DNA from: Medicago truncatula
Lineage: Eukaryota; Streptophyta; Magnoliopsida; Fabales; Fabaceae
Direction of reading: 5' to 3'
Assembly (NCBI RefSeq): GCF_003473485.1
Contig: NC_053043.1
Span: forward strand, 1,188,001 to 1,252,000
Length of the DNA stretch: 64,000 nucleotides
The notes beneath the pieces are model-generated. The model made no database searches. It saw only the letters and a program-made list of their open reading frames with translations, and was not told the origin of the DNA. Positions within the stretch are counted from its first letter, which is position 1. The number at the start of each line of letters is the position of its first letter. Below, in pieces: positions 11,813 through 24,309 of this stretch. The position numbers and the translations under genes are program-made.

Positions 11813-12662
11813 CAAAATATTTTATATTTAATAATGCATACTACCGAGTGTTCATACCGTGCATGTGTGGGATGGTTGGGGGTACAATTTGGCAAACCAA
11901 TTGAAAATACCAACTTCAAACTTCCAGGAGTGGGCACCATAATTGCTTTCAACAAAGAATCCTGCTCTTCTCCCATTACTCCCACCCAACCAAACTGATC
12001 AAAATATCCCTACATTAGTTAACTAACGCATGTGTAAAATTCTGTGTTAGTTAACGCACACAGCGTGACTTAAATCATACAAATATAAAACATTGCGTAA
12101 GTTAACTCACACTAATGTTAATCTCTATACCATAATTATATTATTTTCCTCTGCTTCTAATCAATACCAGAATTTAAAAGGAAGGTACAAGATCTAAGTT
12201 GCTATACAGCTCCTTACCAAATAATAATGAAGAATCTAGTAATTCTCATTTAACTTTTTCACTACTGATGGTGTTTGACTTTTACGTCCAAGGAAGGCAA
12301 AAGAGTATTATTATAGAGTTGGAAAGGCATGTGCATAAAGTCCAATACATGTGCATAAAGTCAAGACGAAGGCAGAGATGAAGAAGAAGATGTGAATGGT
12401 TTTTTGTTTTAGAGTGACTTAAGTCACTTAATTCACATAGAAATATAATTATCAATTTCGTTAGCCGCGAGTGTTTTGTGTTAAGAGAAGAGCAGAATTC
12501 TTCAACAAATGGATCTCCAAGGTGATGAAGTTGAGAGAGTGCACCATAATCTAAATCCAAATTGTAGGGTAGCCTGCAATTGTTTTTTAATAAATTAAAT
12601 AGACTTTTCATAAATTAAAGCAAATATTGTCAAACCTAAATGATACTATGTCCTTTTAGTTA

Positions 12663-12867
12663 AACCCATTTGGGTTGGCTTGAGATCTTGGAGTTTGCTC
12701 CTCCAGAGGTCTCAGGTTCGTTTCCCTCTAGTACCAATTTCGGTGGGCTAAGTCCATACAGAGTTTGCTCTGGCTTTAAACGGTGTCCCCGAAAGTGAAC
12801 GGTGGAATTGTTCCCCTCGAATTAGTCGATTCTTGGACCGAATACCGAATTTTCAAACAAAAAAAAA
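12663..12867 (+). mobile_element. tRNA-derived SINE with target site duplication
   Basis: A 205-bp element with a box A-like TGGCTTGAGATCTTGG, box B-like GGTTCGTTTCCC and a 3' A-tail. The flanks ACTATGTCCTTTTAGTTA (12645-12662) and ACTATGTCCTTTCAGTTA (12868-12885) match at 17 of 18 positions, so both ends are well fixed. It is a different SINE family from the one at 53320. It lies between the two SWEET relics. Confidence 0.8.
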
Positions 12868-13319
12868 ACTATGTCCTTTCAGTTATATGTTCCATGTATC
12901 TATCCAATACACTTTTCCATATGAGCCGCATTATCCTCCTCGGTAATCTCATCATCTCCTGCCGGCTCCGCACTTCAGAACTTCCCACAACTATTCATCT
13001 TCTTTATTCTCCTCCATTGTTCTGAAAAAAAAATTAATCTAAAAAAAATATAAAAAATAATAATTTTCTTCTTAATTAATTTCATTCTTATTAAAATAAA
13101 TCTAGAAAAAATAATAAACATAATTTTTTGTATATTCATCTTCTTCATCATCATGATCATCTTATTCTTCAAAGTTCAAATCCATAAAAATAGGAAATAT
13201 ATACCTCATTTGAATCTGACCTAACCACAGTAGTCTCAAACTCAATATGTTAAAAGATAAAAGATTAATTATACATAATATAGCATTAAATGTTAATTAT
13301 ATCATACCTCATTTGTAGT

Positions 13320-13703
13320 TGCTACCGTCTGCCCATACCGAGAATAGTAAAGTAAAAACCAATCTGAATGGCCCCCCCAACGTGAATCCAATCATATTGG
13401 GAACCAGGAAAAAAATTAAACATTTAACAAATAAATGTATAAAGAATTATTATAATAATTTTTTATTAATTAAATTAAATAAATACTATAGATGCTAATG
13501 TTGTTGAGCATGAACCCATATCACTGAACTTCCGATAAGGGAGAGTAATAGAGTCTATTGCTTGGACTTCATATTATGTGTATGAACCACATGTATCTAC
13601 AAAATATTGATGCATACAGTTAATGAAAAATTTGTAATATTAAAATTTATAAAAATTAGTATAGAAAAGTTTACTTACCATAACACTCAGCGGAGCCGCA
13701 AAG
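13320..13703 (-). pseudogene. Truncated SWEET pseudogene, exons 4-6
   Basis: Three pieces keep SWEET exon order on minus. First, 13679-13703 encodes FAAPLSVM followed by a good donor (GTAAGT), the end of exon 4. Second, about 13488-13596, after an AG acceptor, resembles exon 5 (traces of LSL and SSVIW) but carries stops. Third, about 13330-13408 resembles the start of exon 6 (PNMIGFTLG), with a C-run indel that shifts the frame. The copy ends abruptly at 13703, where a sequence starting TGTAACACCC begins, and exons 1-4 are not found beyond it. It is a non-functional duplicate of the intact gene at 5811-7532. Confidence 0.75.
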
Positions 13704-15530
13704 TGTAACACCCTATATTTTGACTATCAATTTTAATATTTTTATTAATTGGTCAATTATTTGTTTAATAATTTATTTTAAGCTTATTATTATTCATTAA
13801 GTAATACTTTCATATATGTCTTTTATTGCACGTTGATGCCGTGGTATAATGAGTAATACTTGGTCAAATTGAACGGGTCTAGTTAGTGGTTAGTTATGTA
13901 TACCATGATTTAAGCTATATCACACAGTGACTAACCCCTATAAACTTGATTTTCCTTATTTTTCTTTAGAATAACCTATTCCTTATTTTCTTCGGTATCT
14001 ATGATTTCCACTACTCCTTTATTTCCATTACTCTCTCCCCTGGTATGTTTCAACGTAAAGATAGTTCACACATCACTATCTCTCAATTTTCCGATGTCTC
14101 TAAACACATATATATAACAGTATAACACGCCATATTCCCTCTCTCATAATTTGATTTACATGTCACGGTTTGGTCTCCATAATCCTTCTTTAATGATTCC
14201 AAACAAAATCTGATTTTTCTCCCTTTCATTTAAGGAAAATAATTACTTTCTCCTCTCTTCCTGCACGTTTTAATTTTACAAACATTATCAAGGAAAGCTC
14301 TTCAATGTTGTTATTCCATTACCATGCATCTCTGGTCTTCAAGGAATCATCAACAACAATTCCACCTTGTTGCCTTAACCCCATACTATAATTTGAATAG
14401 GAGAATGGTCCTTTCCCATTTTTGGTACATGCACGTCCCCTCTTTTCTTTGACATATGAATACAATCCCTTCTTCATCCATATTATTTTGAGGATCCATC
14501 CAGCAACCACCTTCTTAAAATTCATGGAAGCCTAAGGTACTCTAGGTCCTATTTATCTTGTTTCCTTCCATGCTCCAAATCTCTAATCCTAGAGTTATTG
14601 TTTTATTGAAGTTATTTTCGTTTTGTTTAGACCTGCCACCGTAGAATTGCGACTGCGTCTTCGTTCACCATTTTGATTGGACTAACTTTTGGGCAGTACC
14701 GTAACTGAGAATTTAATCGTGATTTAGGAAGGAAGCGTTCGAGGTAAGGGCTTTTTCCCATAAGTTCTTACTAAGTGCTAGTACTTTGTTATTAAACAGG
14801 GGTAGCAATTCTTGTCTTTTGAAAAGAAGAAAACAATTAAAATATTTATTTACATGGTAAAGTCTAATATTTTATAAGAGTGATTATTTTAATTGAGTTT
14901 TATATGATAGTTGTGTATGATGTGATGCGGAATGATATTGGTATTTTATTTTATTATGTTTATATGTTTTTGTGATGTTGAGAAAGACATGTTAGATTTT
15001 GATTAAAAGAGATGAAAATATGAGATTATTGAAAAGATTGTTTATGATCATGTTCATGGTGATGTGAGATATATAATTATTTCTGTGTGGTGCCTTTGTT
15101 TATGATCATGTTAGTTTATGATCATGTTCATGGTGATGTGAGATTGTTTATGAATGAATTGTAATTGTGTGATGAATGTGATTGGATTATGTGTATCTAA
15201 TGTGGAATTTGAATCTCTGATTCATTTGATCTCTCAACATAAATATTTACCTCATTTAATTGTTTTGATTGGCTTATTTCTATCAAAAAAGATAGTACAT
15301 GCTAATAAAACCATGAGAAATCACATGGTTTCATATTAAGTCACTTAAACAGGGACTTAAATTCTTACACGAGACTCTTACAGACACGCCAATCAATTAT
15401 AACTATTGGTTCCTTTAAAAACATTTGACTTCAATCCGTACACCTTTTTATTAATATATTCTTCATCAAATCACATTTGATTAATTTATTTGTCATTCCA
15501 GAGATCTACTCTCATAATTTTTGCAGGTAC
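13704..15530. mobile_element. Candidate LTR-type repeat starting TGTAACACCC
   Basis: The junction with the SWEET pseudogene is sharp. TG at the start, and the TGTAACACCC terminus, are common at plant retrotransposon ends. Near 14735 the phrase GCGTTCGAGGTAAGGG looks like a transcribed leader with a splice donor. No protein-coding part, right end or target duplication was found, so the right limit is arbitrary. Confidence 0.3.
15037..15146. repeat. Short local duplication
   Basis: TTTATGATCATGTTCATGGT followed by GATGTGAGAT occurs at about 15041 and again at about 15116. A partial TTTATGATCATGTTAG copy lies between them. It looks like replication slippage. Confidence 0.6.
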
Positions 15531-15601
15531 GAATGTGGGTACAACTGTATTGATCGTTTTAATCATACATCATACATTTGATTGTACCTAATTCCTATAG
15601 T

Positions 15602-15630
15602 GTGAGTGCGCGCACACGCACGCACGCGCG
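15602..15630. repeat. Alternating purine-pyrimidine tract
   Basis: A GC-rich run of nearly perfect GY/RC alternation (GTGAGTGCGCGCACACGCAC then GCACGCGCG) stands out in very AT-rich surroundings. Such tracts can adopt Z-DNA under supercoiling. No gene is associated. Confidence 0.6.
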
Positions 15631-15852
15631 AGTTGGTGCTTTTCGCATGAACACTCTGTGTGCATTATTAAATATGATATATTTTGATTAACACTCTTGT
15701 GTTTGGCTTCTTCAATGCTGAACATTAACATTTTTGTAGTATCTTTTTTTTTTTTAAGGAAACATTTTTGTAGTATCTAATTAGTTAAATTAATCATTTA
15801 AAATAATTACAATTATCAAATATATCTATATATATACACACATACATATTTA

Positions 15853-15859
<7 letters not shown>

Positions 15860-15892
<33 letters not shown>
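15860..15892. repeat. (AT)n microsatellite
   Basis: Uninterrupted AT dinucleotide repeat of about 33 bases, just left of the hAT transposon. Confidence 0.9.
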
Positions 15893-15896
<4 letters not shown>

Positions 15897-16044
15897 GTTT
15901 GGATTTGTATTGGGGGATAACTCAGATGATAATATATGGATACTATTCTAAATATAGCGTTGCGGAAAATGATACGCAAATAGAACACACTTAGTTATAA
16001 ATGAGAATTGTAAAAGAATCAAGTAACCAAGAAGTTGTTACAGA

Positions 16045-19000
16045 CACTGGCGGATCTTGCCGAAAATATTGGGGGGAGCGGTAAATATGAACTAAATATT
16101 ATAATTGAAATTCATAAAAGTTATATAAATTTCATCCAAAAAATATCACCGCAATAGCTCAAACACGAGACTAAAGCTCCAAATATACTATATACCAACT
16201 AGAGAGATAACATATCTTAAACTTAGAGGATCAAAACGAGTCAGATGCTTGCCACGTGCATAATAGAAAAACAATCGCACGAGACTGGTACATATATATA
16301 AACATAGGAGACATTTACCTCAATTTAAAATTTAACGGTTCGGTCTTTTTTAGACTTGAACTCGTCAATAATTGAATCAGTACTAAATTGGTCAACTATT
16401 TCTTTTTCAATATAAAGCATCATACCGTCAGCAAGAAATTCATCCTCCATCTTGTTACGCAATCTTGTCTTGATTAACTTCATTGTTGAAAATGATCTTT
16501 CTGTAGTAGCTGTAGAAACCAGAAGAGTTAAGATAAGGCGGATTAAACGATCAACCAAGTAATGTGTATCCGCCTTCCCTGTCGTTTTGAGAGCTTCACA
16601 CAATTCAGACATAGTTGACAACTTATTCAAACCTGGATGACTAACAACATCAAGATGGAAGTAATGAAGATGATATCTCAAACTTTTTTTGTCTTGCTCA
16701 CCGAAATCTAATGGATAAAATTTATGTACAAGAGCACATATATTATCTATATCAAATGCTTTGTAAACATCCTTAGGAACCAAACTATTGCTTAGAATTA
16801 AAAGCTCCATTGTTTCCGGACAAAACCTGTGATTCAATTCCTGCAATTGTTGATCAATTGTAACACAAAAGAGATTCACTCTAAAATGCTGACCCACTGT
16901 GATGTGATCCATTTGATGACGAGCGCGACCTTCACGCTCTATGTAAACAGCATTACAATCAGGGGAATAAATGTCGTGTTTTTCACAAAATAATATTACA
17001 TTTTTCAACAAATCACCCGACCATCATCTCTCAACTTCTGAATTAATGTTTTTGTATAGCTGACTAATTGCATAGCATTAAGTATATCTTTGGATTTCTG
17101 TTGCAAAGCTTGACAAAGACGATCTGTAATTCCCATAATCTCTTTCATGATGTGCAAAATCAATGTGAACTCAAATGATTTCAAAAGTTTATAAGCAACA
17201 TTAGCATCCCCACGCGTAGTATAACTTGATCCAGTCTTCCTAATTTCTTGAAGAACTACACAAGTTGGATTATGCAGATTTATCATACTACAAATAGAAC
17301 CAAAATTTGAGCTCCAACGAGTATCTCCAGTTCGTTTATGATTGCTTTTCTGATTTTGTCCTTTACCACTCTCAATTTCACCAATCTCTAGCAAATTAAT
17401 AATCTCAGCTGATATGGCCTTTTGCAATTCATCATTACGCTTAGTAGAGGAACATGCAACATTGACAATGAAAGTCAAGTGAGAAAAAAAATCATGAATA
17501 GCGAAAACTTCTCTAGACGCAGCAACCAAAGCAAGTTGTAGTCTATGTGCAAAACAATGAATGTAATAATCATAAGGACAATCTTTAAGAAATAATGCTT
17601 GCAATCCATTCCATTCTCCCCTCGTATTACTAGCACCATCATACCCTTGCCTGCGGATATCTGAAACATTAAGACCATGCATAGAAAGAACATCACAAAC
17701 TTCTTTTTTAAGTGTGATAGCCATGGTGTCATCTACATGCACAAGCTCAAAAAATCGTTCTTGTATGCAACCATGTTTATCCACAAACCTCAAAATAATA
17801 GCCATTTGCTCCCTAAGAGATTCATCACACGATTTGTCAACAATTATGCAAAATTTAGAATCTCCAATCTCTTCCCGAATGTAGTGTTTCACTTTACAAG
17901 ACATGATTTGCAAAAGTTCCTTTTGAACTGCATGAGATGTATACTTTCCGTTATATGGAGCATTCTCTAGCACTACTTTAGCAAGTTCATCATTGTATGA
18001 TGCTAACAGTTTAACCATTTCAAGAAAGTTACCTCTATTTTTTGAACTAGGTTTTTCGTCATGGCCTCTAAAAGCACAAGCTTGAAAAGTGAGGCAACAA
18101 ACTGAATCAATAGAGCACCTGAGACGAAGTCTATTATGGAGGATTTGCTCGGAACTTTGCTCATTAAGTGCAAATCTGATGTTCATAGATTGATTGAACA
18201 AGTCTTGAGAAGCTTTCACTGCATTATTGTGAGATGAACAAGGACTCTCTCCAATATGTTTAAGAAAAACACAACACTTTCCAGAATTGATTTTTCTCCA
18301 TGCTTTAAATCCTTTTCTAGTAAAGACGTCAGCTGTAGGATTCCCATTTGGTTTTTCAGTAGACAAGTAACAAAGCAAACAATAAGCAGCATCATTTGTT
18401 GGAGAGTACTCTAGCCATGAAGGGAACATTTTGAACCAAGATGCTTGAAATCGTCTTGGATGCTTATCTTCATTAAGAGGATATTTTTCAGCTACCCATT
18501 GATAAGGACATCAATTAAGATAAGCTCTACGAACTTCATCTCTTTGATTCACCGGATATTCCCAAATTTGGAGGCGCTTCCCGGGGTCATGTTCTAAACG
18601 ATTGACATCAAAGTTCTCTACAATGACTCTTTGAATCTTGCAAGGCTGCTCGTCCGGTTGAACTGTTTGATCACCGGAAGGGCTCTGTTCGAGATTTGAT
18701 GTTGAAGTTATACAATTTGCATCTTCCTCAGGGACAGGAAGTATTCTTGTATAAAATGCTTCAAGTTTCTTATGTCTGACTTTCCTCATACTCCTACAAA
18801 ATGCACAATTCACACATAAATTACAAGTAACAAAATCAAACTAGAAATGGTGAATATGAACAATGACTTGAGCATGTAATTAAAAAAAAAAAACATTATC
18901 AAAGAACACAAAACAAAGAGTAATAATCAGTACAGTACATATTCATGTCTTGTTCAAAATATGAATTAAGCCACTATGTCCTAAGTTCTAAAAATAGAAT

Positions 19001-19476
19001 TGAATTGAATCAGCAGCATAGGAACATAATAGAATTGAATCAAACAACATAGAATATCAAGGATTAAGTTTCCCCCAATTTTTTATTTCTAGGGTTCAAG
19101 GCTTCAAGCAAACTGAAGTGAAAAGGAATCAAATCGAATGAATGAAATTATAACATAACAAACCTGAACTGAAAATAAAAAAAACAACAAACTGAAGTGA
19201 GGTGTATGAGAGTTCAGAGGAGCACCGTGCTCTGCTGCCTCCACATCGTCGTTCGTCGCATCGCCGAAGGTGAAGAGTGGGGAGACCGTGAGAGCTTGAG
19301 AGGTGAGAAGAATGCGTTTTGATATGTGAGGATGGGGAGGAGAGGGGGTACCGAGAGAGAGACAGACAAAAACAAGTGTGAATCCAGGGGTACGATAGTA
19401 GTTTTCAGCATACAAATTTTTTTTTTTACTAAGGGATGCCACGGCACCTGGGGGTCTCAATAGAGATCCGTCCCTG
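16045..19476 (-). mobile_element. hAT-superfamily DNA transposon, complete ends
   Basis: A 3432-bp element. The left end reads CACTGGCGGATCT and the right end, reverse complemented, CAGGGACGGATCT (10 of 13 match). The 8-bp flanks GTTACAGA (16037-16044) and ATTACAGA (19477-19484) match at 7 of 8, as expected for hAT target duplications. The interior carries a minus-strand transposase related to the plant TTF-zinc-finger/ZMYM1-like hAT proteins, now broken. The last 0.6 kb (about 18820-19476) is non-coding leader on the transposase strand. Confidence 0.85.
16325..18813 (-). pseudogene. hAT transposase (TTF-type zinc finger, DUF4371, hAT dimerisation), broken
   Basis: Three minus-strand segments belong to one protein: 18511-18813 (N-terminal), 17005-18429 (TTF-type zinc finger and DUF4371-like catalytic core) and 16325-17011 (C-terminal). 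The zinc-finger part has paired Cys in YCLLCY and later His residues. The core has IIVDKSCDES and REQMAIILRFVD. The C-terminal dimerisation motif is LLVSTATTERSFSTMKLIKT. Two defects are visible: an in-frame TGA at 18511-18513 between REYLN-like and CPYQW-like sequence, and a one-base frame change at about 17015-17022 after LRDDG. The reading frame is otherwise intact through more than 750 codons, so inactivation looks recent. It is unlikely to make active transposase. Confidence 0.9.
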
Positions 19477-19484
19477 ATTACAGA

Positions 19485-21935
19485 TGATGTACACAAGAGA
19501 GCGGTCTACCTATCTTTTCCCATATTTATATGGATACGTTTGAACAATACCAACTCTCCAAGAACTAAATCTTTTATCATATATATAGATGAGTTTTTTT
19601 TTTTTTTTTTTTTTATGAAAGATATACAGATGAGTTATGTACATCATAATTAATTTCTTTTTAGATAGTCGGTGTTGTCGAGGAGGGGGCATGAACAAAT
19701 AGAGCACACTGAGTTGTGGACGATTCTGTTTGAAGAACCAACGGACATAAGATTAGGTACAATATATATGTATAATTAGTCTTTAATGCATTGATATATA
19801 CTTCCTCCTTTTTAAAATGAATATTGTTTAAGATTTTTACACATAAATTAAGAAATATAATAATGATGTTTAAAGACATAACAACTTTACTAAATTAATA
19901 TTATTTATTACTATTGATGCAATGTTTTAAAAGTAGTGTACACTCACTAAATTAAAGGATATAATTGAAAGTAAAATAATAATTCTACATTAAAAAGTGT
20001 AGGCGACATTCATTGGAAACAATTTTTTTGTCTAAAATGATACACATTTTAAAACGAAGAAAATATAGATGATAATTTTTTTAATGATATATAAATGAGT
20101 TTTTTGATTTTTGAAAGGGATATATAGATTATGTGCAACATAACTACATCTATAACAAGTAAATGTGGTGTAAAGTCATAATCATATTAAAATACTTAAA
20201 CATAATGGAGTATTATATAATGATTGATTTGATGTGATTTTTTTGTCTTCAAGTTGTTTAGTAATTAGAAAACCATCTTTAAGGTGAATAAGCATGAAAT
20301 CTGATATTCAAATCTCGATCCATGTATATATAAATACGATATCTGTCAATTGAGTTATGCATATGATGACTTTGGTGTGATTTTATTAAAATAAAATTTT
20401 GTAAAGTTTTAATGTAGTGAATATGGATCTCGGTTGAAACTTGAGAGTAAACCAAGTAAATATATTTATGTTTTTGGCCTCCACATTGTTTTTTTTTTTT
20501 TTTTTTGTGAATTCTTATTAGAAGATCATATCATCGAAGAATTAGGTGCTTGATTAGAAAAGGATCTTCCAATATTTACCTATCTAATTATAACTTAACT
20601 AAAATATTGTATTTAAAAAAAAACATTTACCTATCTAATATTGGATTTTTAGCCCTTCAATTTTCAAAGAAAATAGTATTTTTCTTTTTACTATAGAGAA
20701 AAGAGTCTTGATAATCTCAAAGATAAATAAGATCAAAATTACAAAAATAAATAAGATCAAAATTATTTTAGATAAATATTAAACTCGGACTATGGAATCA
20801 ATATATCTTCTTAATAAGAATATCCACTTTATAAAAAAAAATATCATATTTTTCAAGCAATAAATGTGTAATTATTTATTGTAAACCAAAGTCAATTTGA
20901 GTACTTTTTATTTATAATATCAACAATTTGAGTACTATATCCCTAAAAAAAAACAATTTGAGTACTATAAATACCGTGTGTGGTCCTTCTCTATGATGTC
21001 TCACATTTGACTTTAATTTATATACTCAAGAGTCATGTCAAAAGCATTATATATCATGTGGATTTGTTTTTCAATGATGACTAATAATTGTTTCACTATT
21101 TTCACATTCAAAAAAAGACTAATAATTGTTTGACTTTATACTAGGACATACCTAGTAATAGTATCTCAAGGACTCCATCTCATCAGTACTGTATTTTGGT
21201 CTACAAAAGAACTGGTTATTCATTTTCTGAAACAGAACAACAAAGAAATTAAGTTACCTTTCTTTATATTTTTGCCTCGTTATTCCTAGTTGAATCCCAC
21301 ACATTATGTTATCTTCCTTCATGTTTTACTAAATTGTGTTATTTAAACACACTTTTAGACACCGTACCTAAGACCGCATAGCTCTATCTATCACTTGAAT
21401 TACGTAAATACTCGAGCACAAAGGAAAGTTGTGTAATTTCTTGTGTCCATAATTCCTAATATACCATACTTCTATTATCTAACTAGTCGAACAATCAGCA
21501 ACTTCGTCACCTTAACATGTCAATCCTCTCGAGCATGTGTTTGATATCAAAAGAATGTAGACAAACAGAAGAACCTAAAATCTTAAATTTTATCAAAGCA
21601 AGTTTGTCATTTTAGACACAAGTTTAAACTTATGATAGATTGTTTCTTTTTTCGACATAACCTAAGATAGTTTGTTGGTACAAGGATAACATGGCCTTGG
21701 TACGCATGAATCTACTGAGAAAGAAACACAGCAACATTTTAAGTTAAAAATGCTTTAAACCCTAATACATAGGTTACAATATAGTTATACAGCATCTGAG
21801 CAATAACAATGGCCTAATCCCATAACACTAGTAATAAGAATAAGACAGAGATAGATATAAAAACAAGGAGAGTTTTACCATCACCAAAGTTTGATTAGTT
21901 CACTTTAAAGGCCTCTCTCTACTTCATGATTAAAA
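19485..21935. other. Intergenic stretch, no gene seen
   Basis: AT-rich DNA with several long T or A runs. A degenerate MITE-like pair of ends is possible at about 19801 (CTTCCTCCTTTTTAAAATG) and 20062 (CATTTTAAAACGAAGAAA), and a SINE-like relic lies near 20296-20372. Its right end holds the 3' UTR of the Tubby-like gene. Confidence 0.45.
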
Positions 21936-24309
21936 CTATTCACAAGCCAACTTGGTGTCAAAGCTGCTTAAACATATTGCAAAAGCTTGGAATGCAGATA
22001 AAGGATATCGATAATCCATGGTAAACATATCTTTCCCAACTTTGCCGAATTGCAGAATAATCTTATCATGTTCTGGTGGTGCTGGTTGAGATGGTGTCGG
22101 CGCCCCAGCAGGTGGTTGGGTGGAAGCAATCAACTGAAAGTTTTTAACAGATGCAACAGTTACTCGTCCCCGGAAATTAAGGCACCAGCACTGTAATTGT
22201 TCATGCCATCTTGGCGGCTTGTTTTTCAGAACCAAAGGTCTCATCTTGCCGTCATCATCCTCATTACAGGATCCCCCAATCTCAGAAAACCGTGCACTGC
22301 TGAACTCGATGGAATGATCTAGAGACTTCGAAAATGAGATGCTCCGGAATGAGTCCTCCAGGGAACGGTGAATTAGCTCTGGCTGTCCGGGAACGGAGCC
22401 GCCCGCATCAAGTGCCGAATTTGGTATTGAATGCATAATGCAATGCATCTTCCTTGGGCCTCGAGTTCCGAGCACATTTAGTTCATATGTTACCTGAGCT
22501 ATGTTGTAACTCCCAGATGGGACCTTTGGCGATACCTTTTTAGAAAATCTACGGCTCGTCTTCCCAGTCCCCGGAGGGCATATATGGGCAGAAGTGCAGG
22601 GAGGCTGTGTATCATATATGATGAACTTTGTTCCAAGGAAGTTTGATCTGGTGTATCAAAATAATAACAAATAATCTTGCAAGTGAGAAGACAGATATAA
22701 AATAGAACAGAAAAAACTCAGCAAATGGTCTTGGAAGATATGAATAGCAAACAAGGAATATCTGCATCACATAAGTGGAAAAATATTCATGGAATAAGAA
22801 CCCTAGACTATTTATTACCTCCGATAATAACAGTTACAACACATTTTTGTATAATTATAGTTTCATGCATCTAAACATATGACAATAAAAGAAGTACTTA
22901 ATCTTAAACCAACTGAAATTCTAGCAACTTTGCAAGATCATTGATTCTTCTGTTTTACTTCTGGGAGTTGGAATTCGTTTTGATATTCGGAACTCGGAAT
23001 CATAACTCATAGTAGTTTCAACAGTATATTTTTATAGACACCGAAAAGAAGTTTTTAACATAGTAGATGAGAGAAGGACCAACATTTGCAAGTAGTAAAT
23101 TTACCTCAGTTTTCCAATGTAAGTATTACTTGATCTAGAGATGTTGTCAGCATCCATTGAAATAACATACTCAGTGTAGGTTGTTCTCCTGGTCCTCTTA
23201 GCAGAGAGGAGGAATTTTCCATTTTCAACTAACAAAGCTGCAAAGTCAAAGTAAATAAAATTGAAACAGGAACAAAACTAAAACGAGTTCATGATGCTGT
23301 AAAAAACTTCCCTAGCATCAAAACTTTAGAGGTAATGTTGCTAAAATAATTAATATAAAACGACAAAACAGACCATTAAGCCTTTCCCCCTGACATAATG
23401 GATATCAAACAAAGAATATCCAAGACTCCTAGAATCAATCACAAAGGGAAATAAATATTCATGGAATAACAACAGTTATAGAAACATCTCATTTTCATGC
23501 ATCGGCGCAAGTCACACTATTACCAGTGTCATCCAAAGTAGATCTCAAATTAAACATCGATGCATACATCTTCACGTGCAGCCACAAACAACATATGCAC
23601 AAATATTCATATAGCAGTAACTTAAAAAACCTAAACTGTTTGAATTTTGAAACATTACATAAGAACAAATCTACACAATCACACCAGAAGCATTTGAACA
23701 TAAAACCATATAAACCCACTAGGTAACTAGGTGTAAGCGAAAGAGTGTTTACCAGGGCTCAGACAAAGGAATAGGTGGTATGTTAAGTTAGATTTATCTC
23801 TTTTGATAAAGCATTGAATGATTCCATCTCGTGGCCCTGGCTGAAAAGTGAAACGAACGAGAAAGTCAGCATGTTGCTACCTTATCAACTATCATTGTTA
23901 TTTCAACATAAATGTGATTGATTCTTAATAAAAAAAAGTGAGATAATCTGCAACTAACCTGCTTCAGGGACACGGGGAACGTTAGTTTGCCGCAGAACTC
24001 TGGGCTCCTAACGATGTCCTTGCACATATTCCTCCAAGACTGGCAAACAGAAGCACATGCAACTACATGCTTTCTTGAAGGCCATGTATTCTCACTCTCC
24101 TCTAGTCGCCGAATAACATCAAATAGTAATTCCGGGGGTAAGTTCGCCCAGCAGCTATTTTGAATTACAAGAGGCTGATCATGCAAATCCTGTACAGAAC
24201 CATGAGACTTTCCTCTATGATGATGGCCAGTAAGTTTGACATCAAAGCTACGCCTAGATAAGCTCCCAAAACTATCACGAACGTCACGAACTATGCTACG
24301 GAAAGACAT
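21936..24309 (-). CDS. Tubby-like F-box protein, four exons
   Basis: Exons (minus): 23959-24309, 23753-23840, 23105-23237, 21936-22647. They join to 1284 nt, 427 residues, no internal stop. The start [20 protein letters not shown] is the hallmark of plant TLPs and fixes the ATG at 24309; a longer frame upstream begins at a TTG. An F-box lies at about 54-105 ([13 protein letters not shown]...[12 protein letters not shown]). The Tubby domain fills the rest: [46 protein letters not shown], the basic RRFSKK stretch, [32 protein letters not shown], ending [15 protein letters not shown]. In plants the F-box binds SKP1 of SCF ubiquitin ligases, and the Tubby domain binds phosphoinositides at the plasma membrane, from which TLPs can be released under stress. 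All family landmarks are present. The 5' UTR probably reaches toward 25.3 kb and may contain introns. Confidence 0.96.

Noticed and set aside
12199-12611. Short frames on both strands as a gene
   Set aside because: No domain, no splice pattern, and a setting of SWEET relics and a SINE; likely chance frames.
19104-19496. Open frame of 130 codons at the right end of the hAT element
   Set aside because: It crosses the element terminus and target site and shows no domain; it is a chance frame in the leader region.
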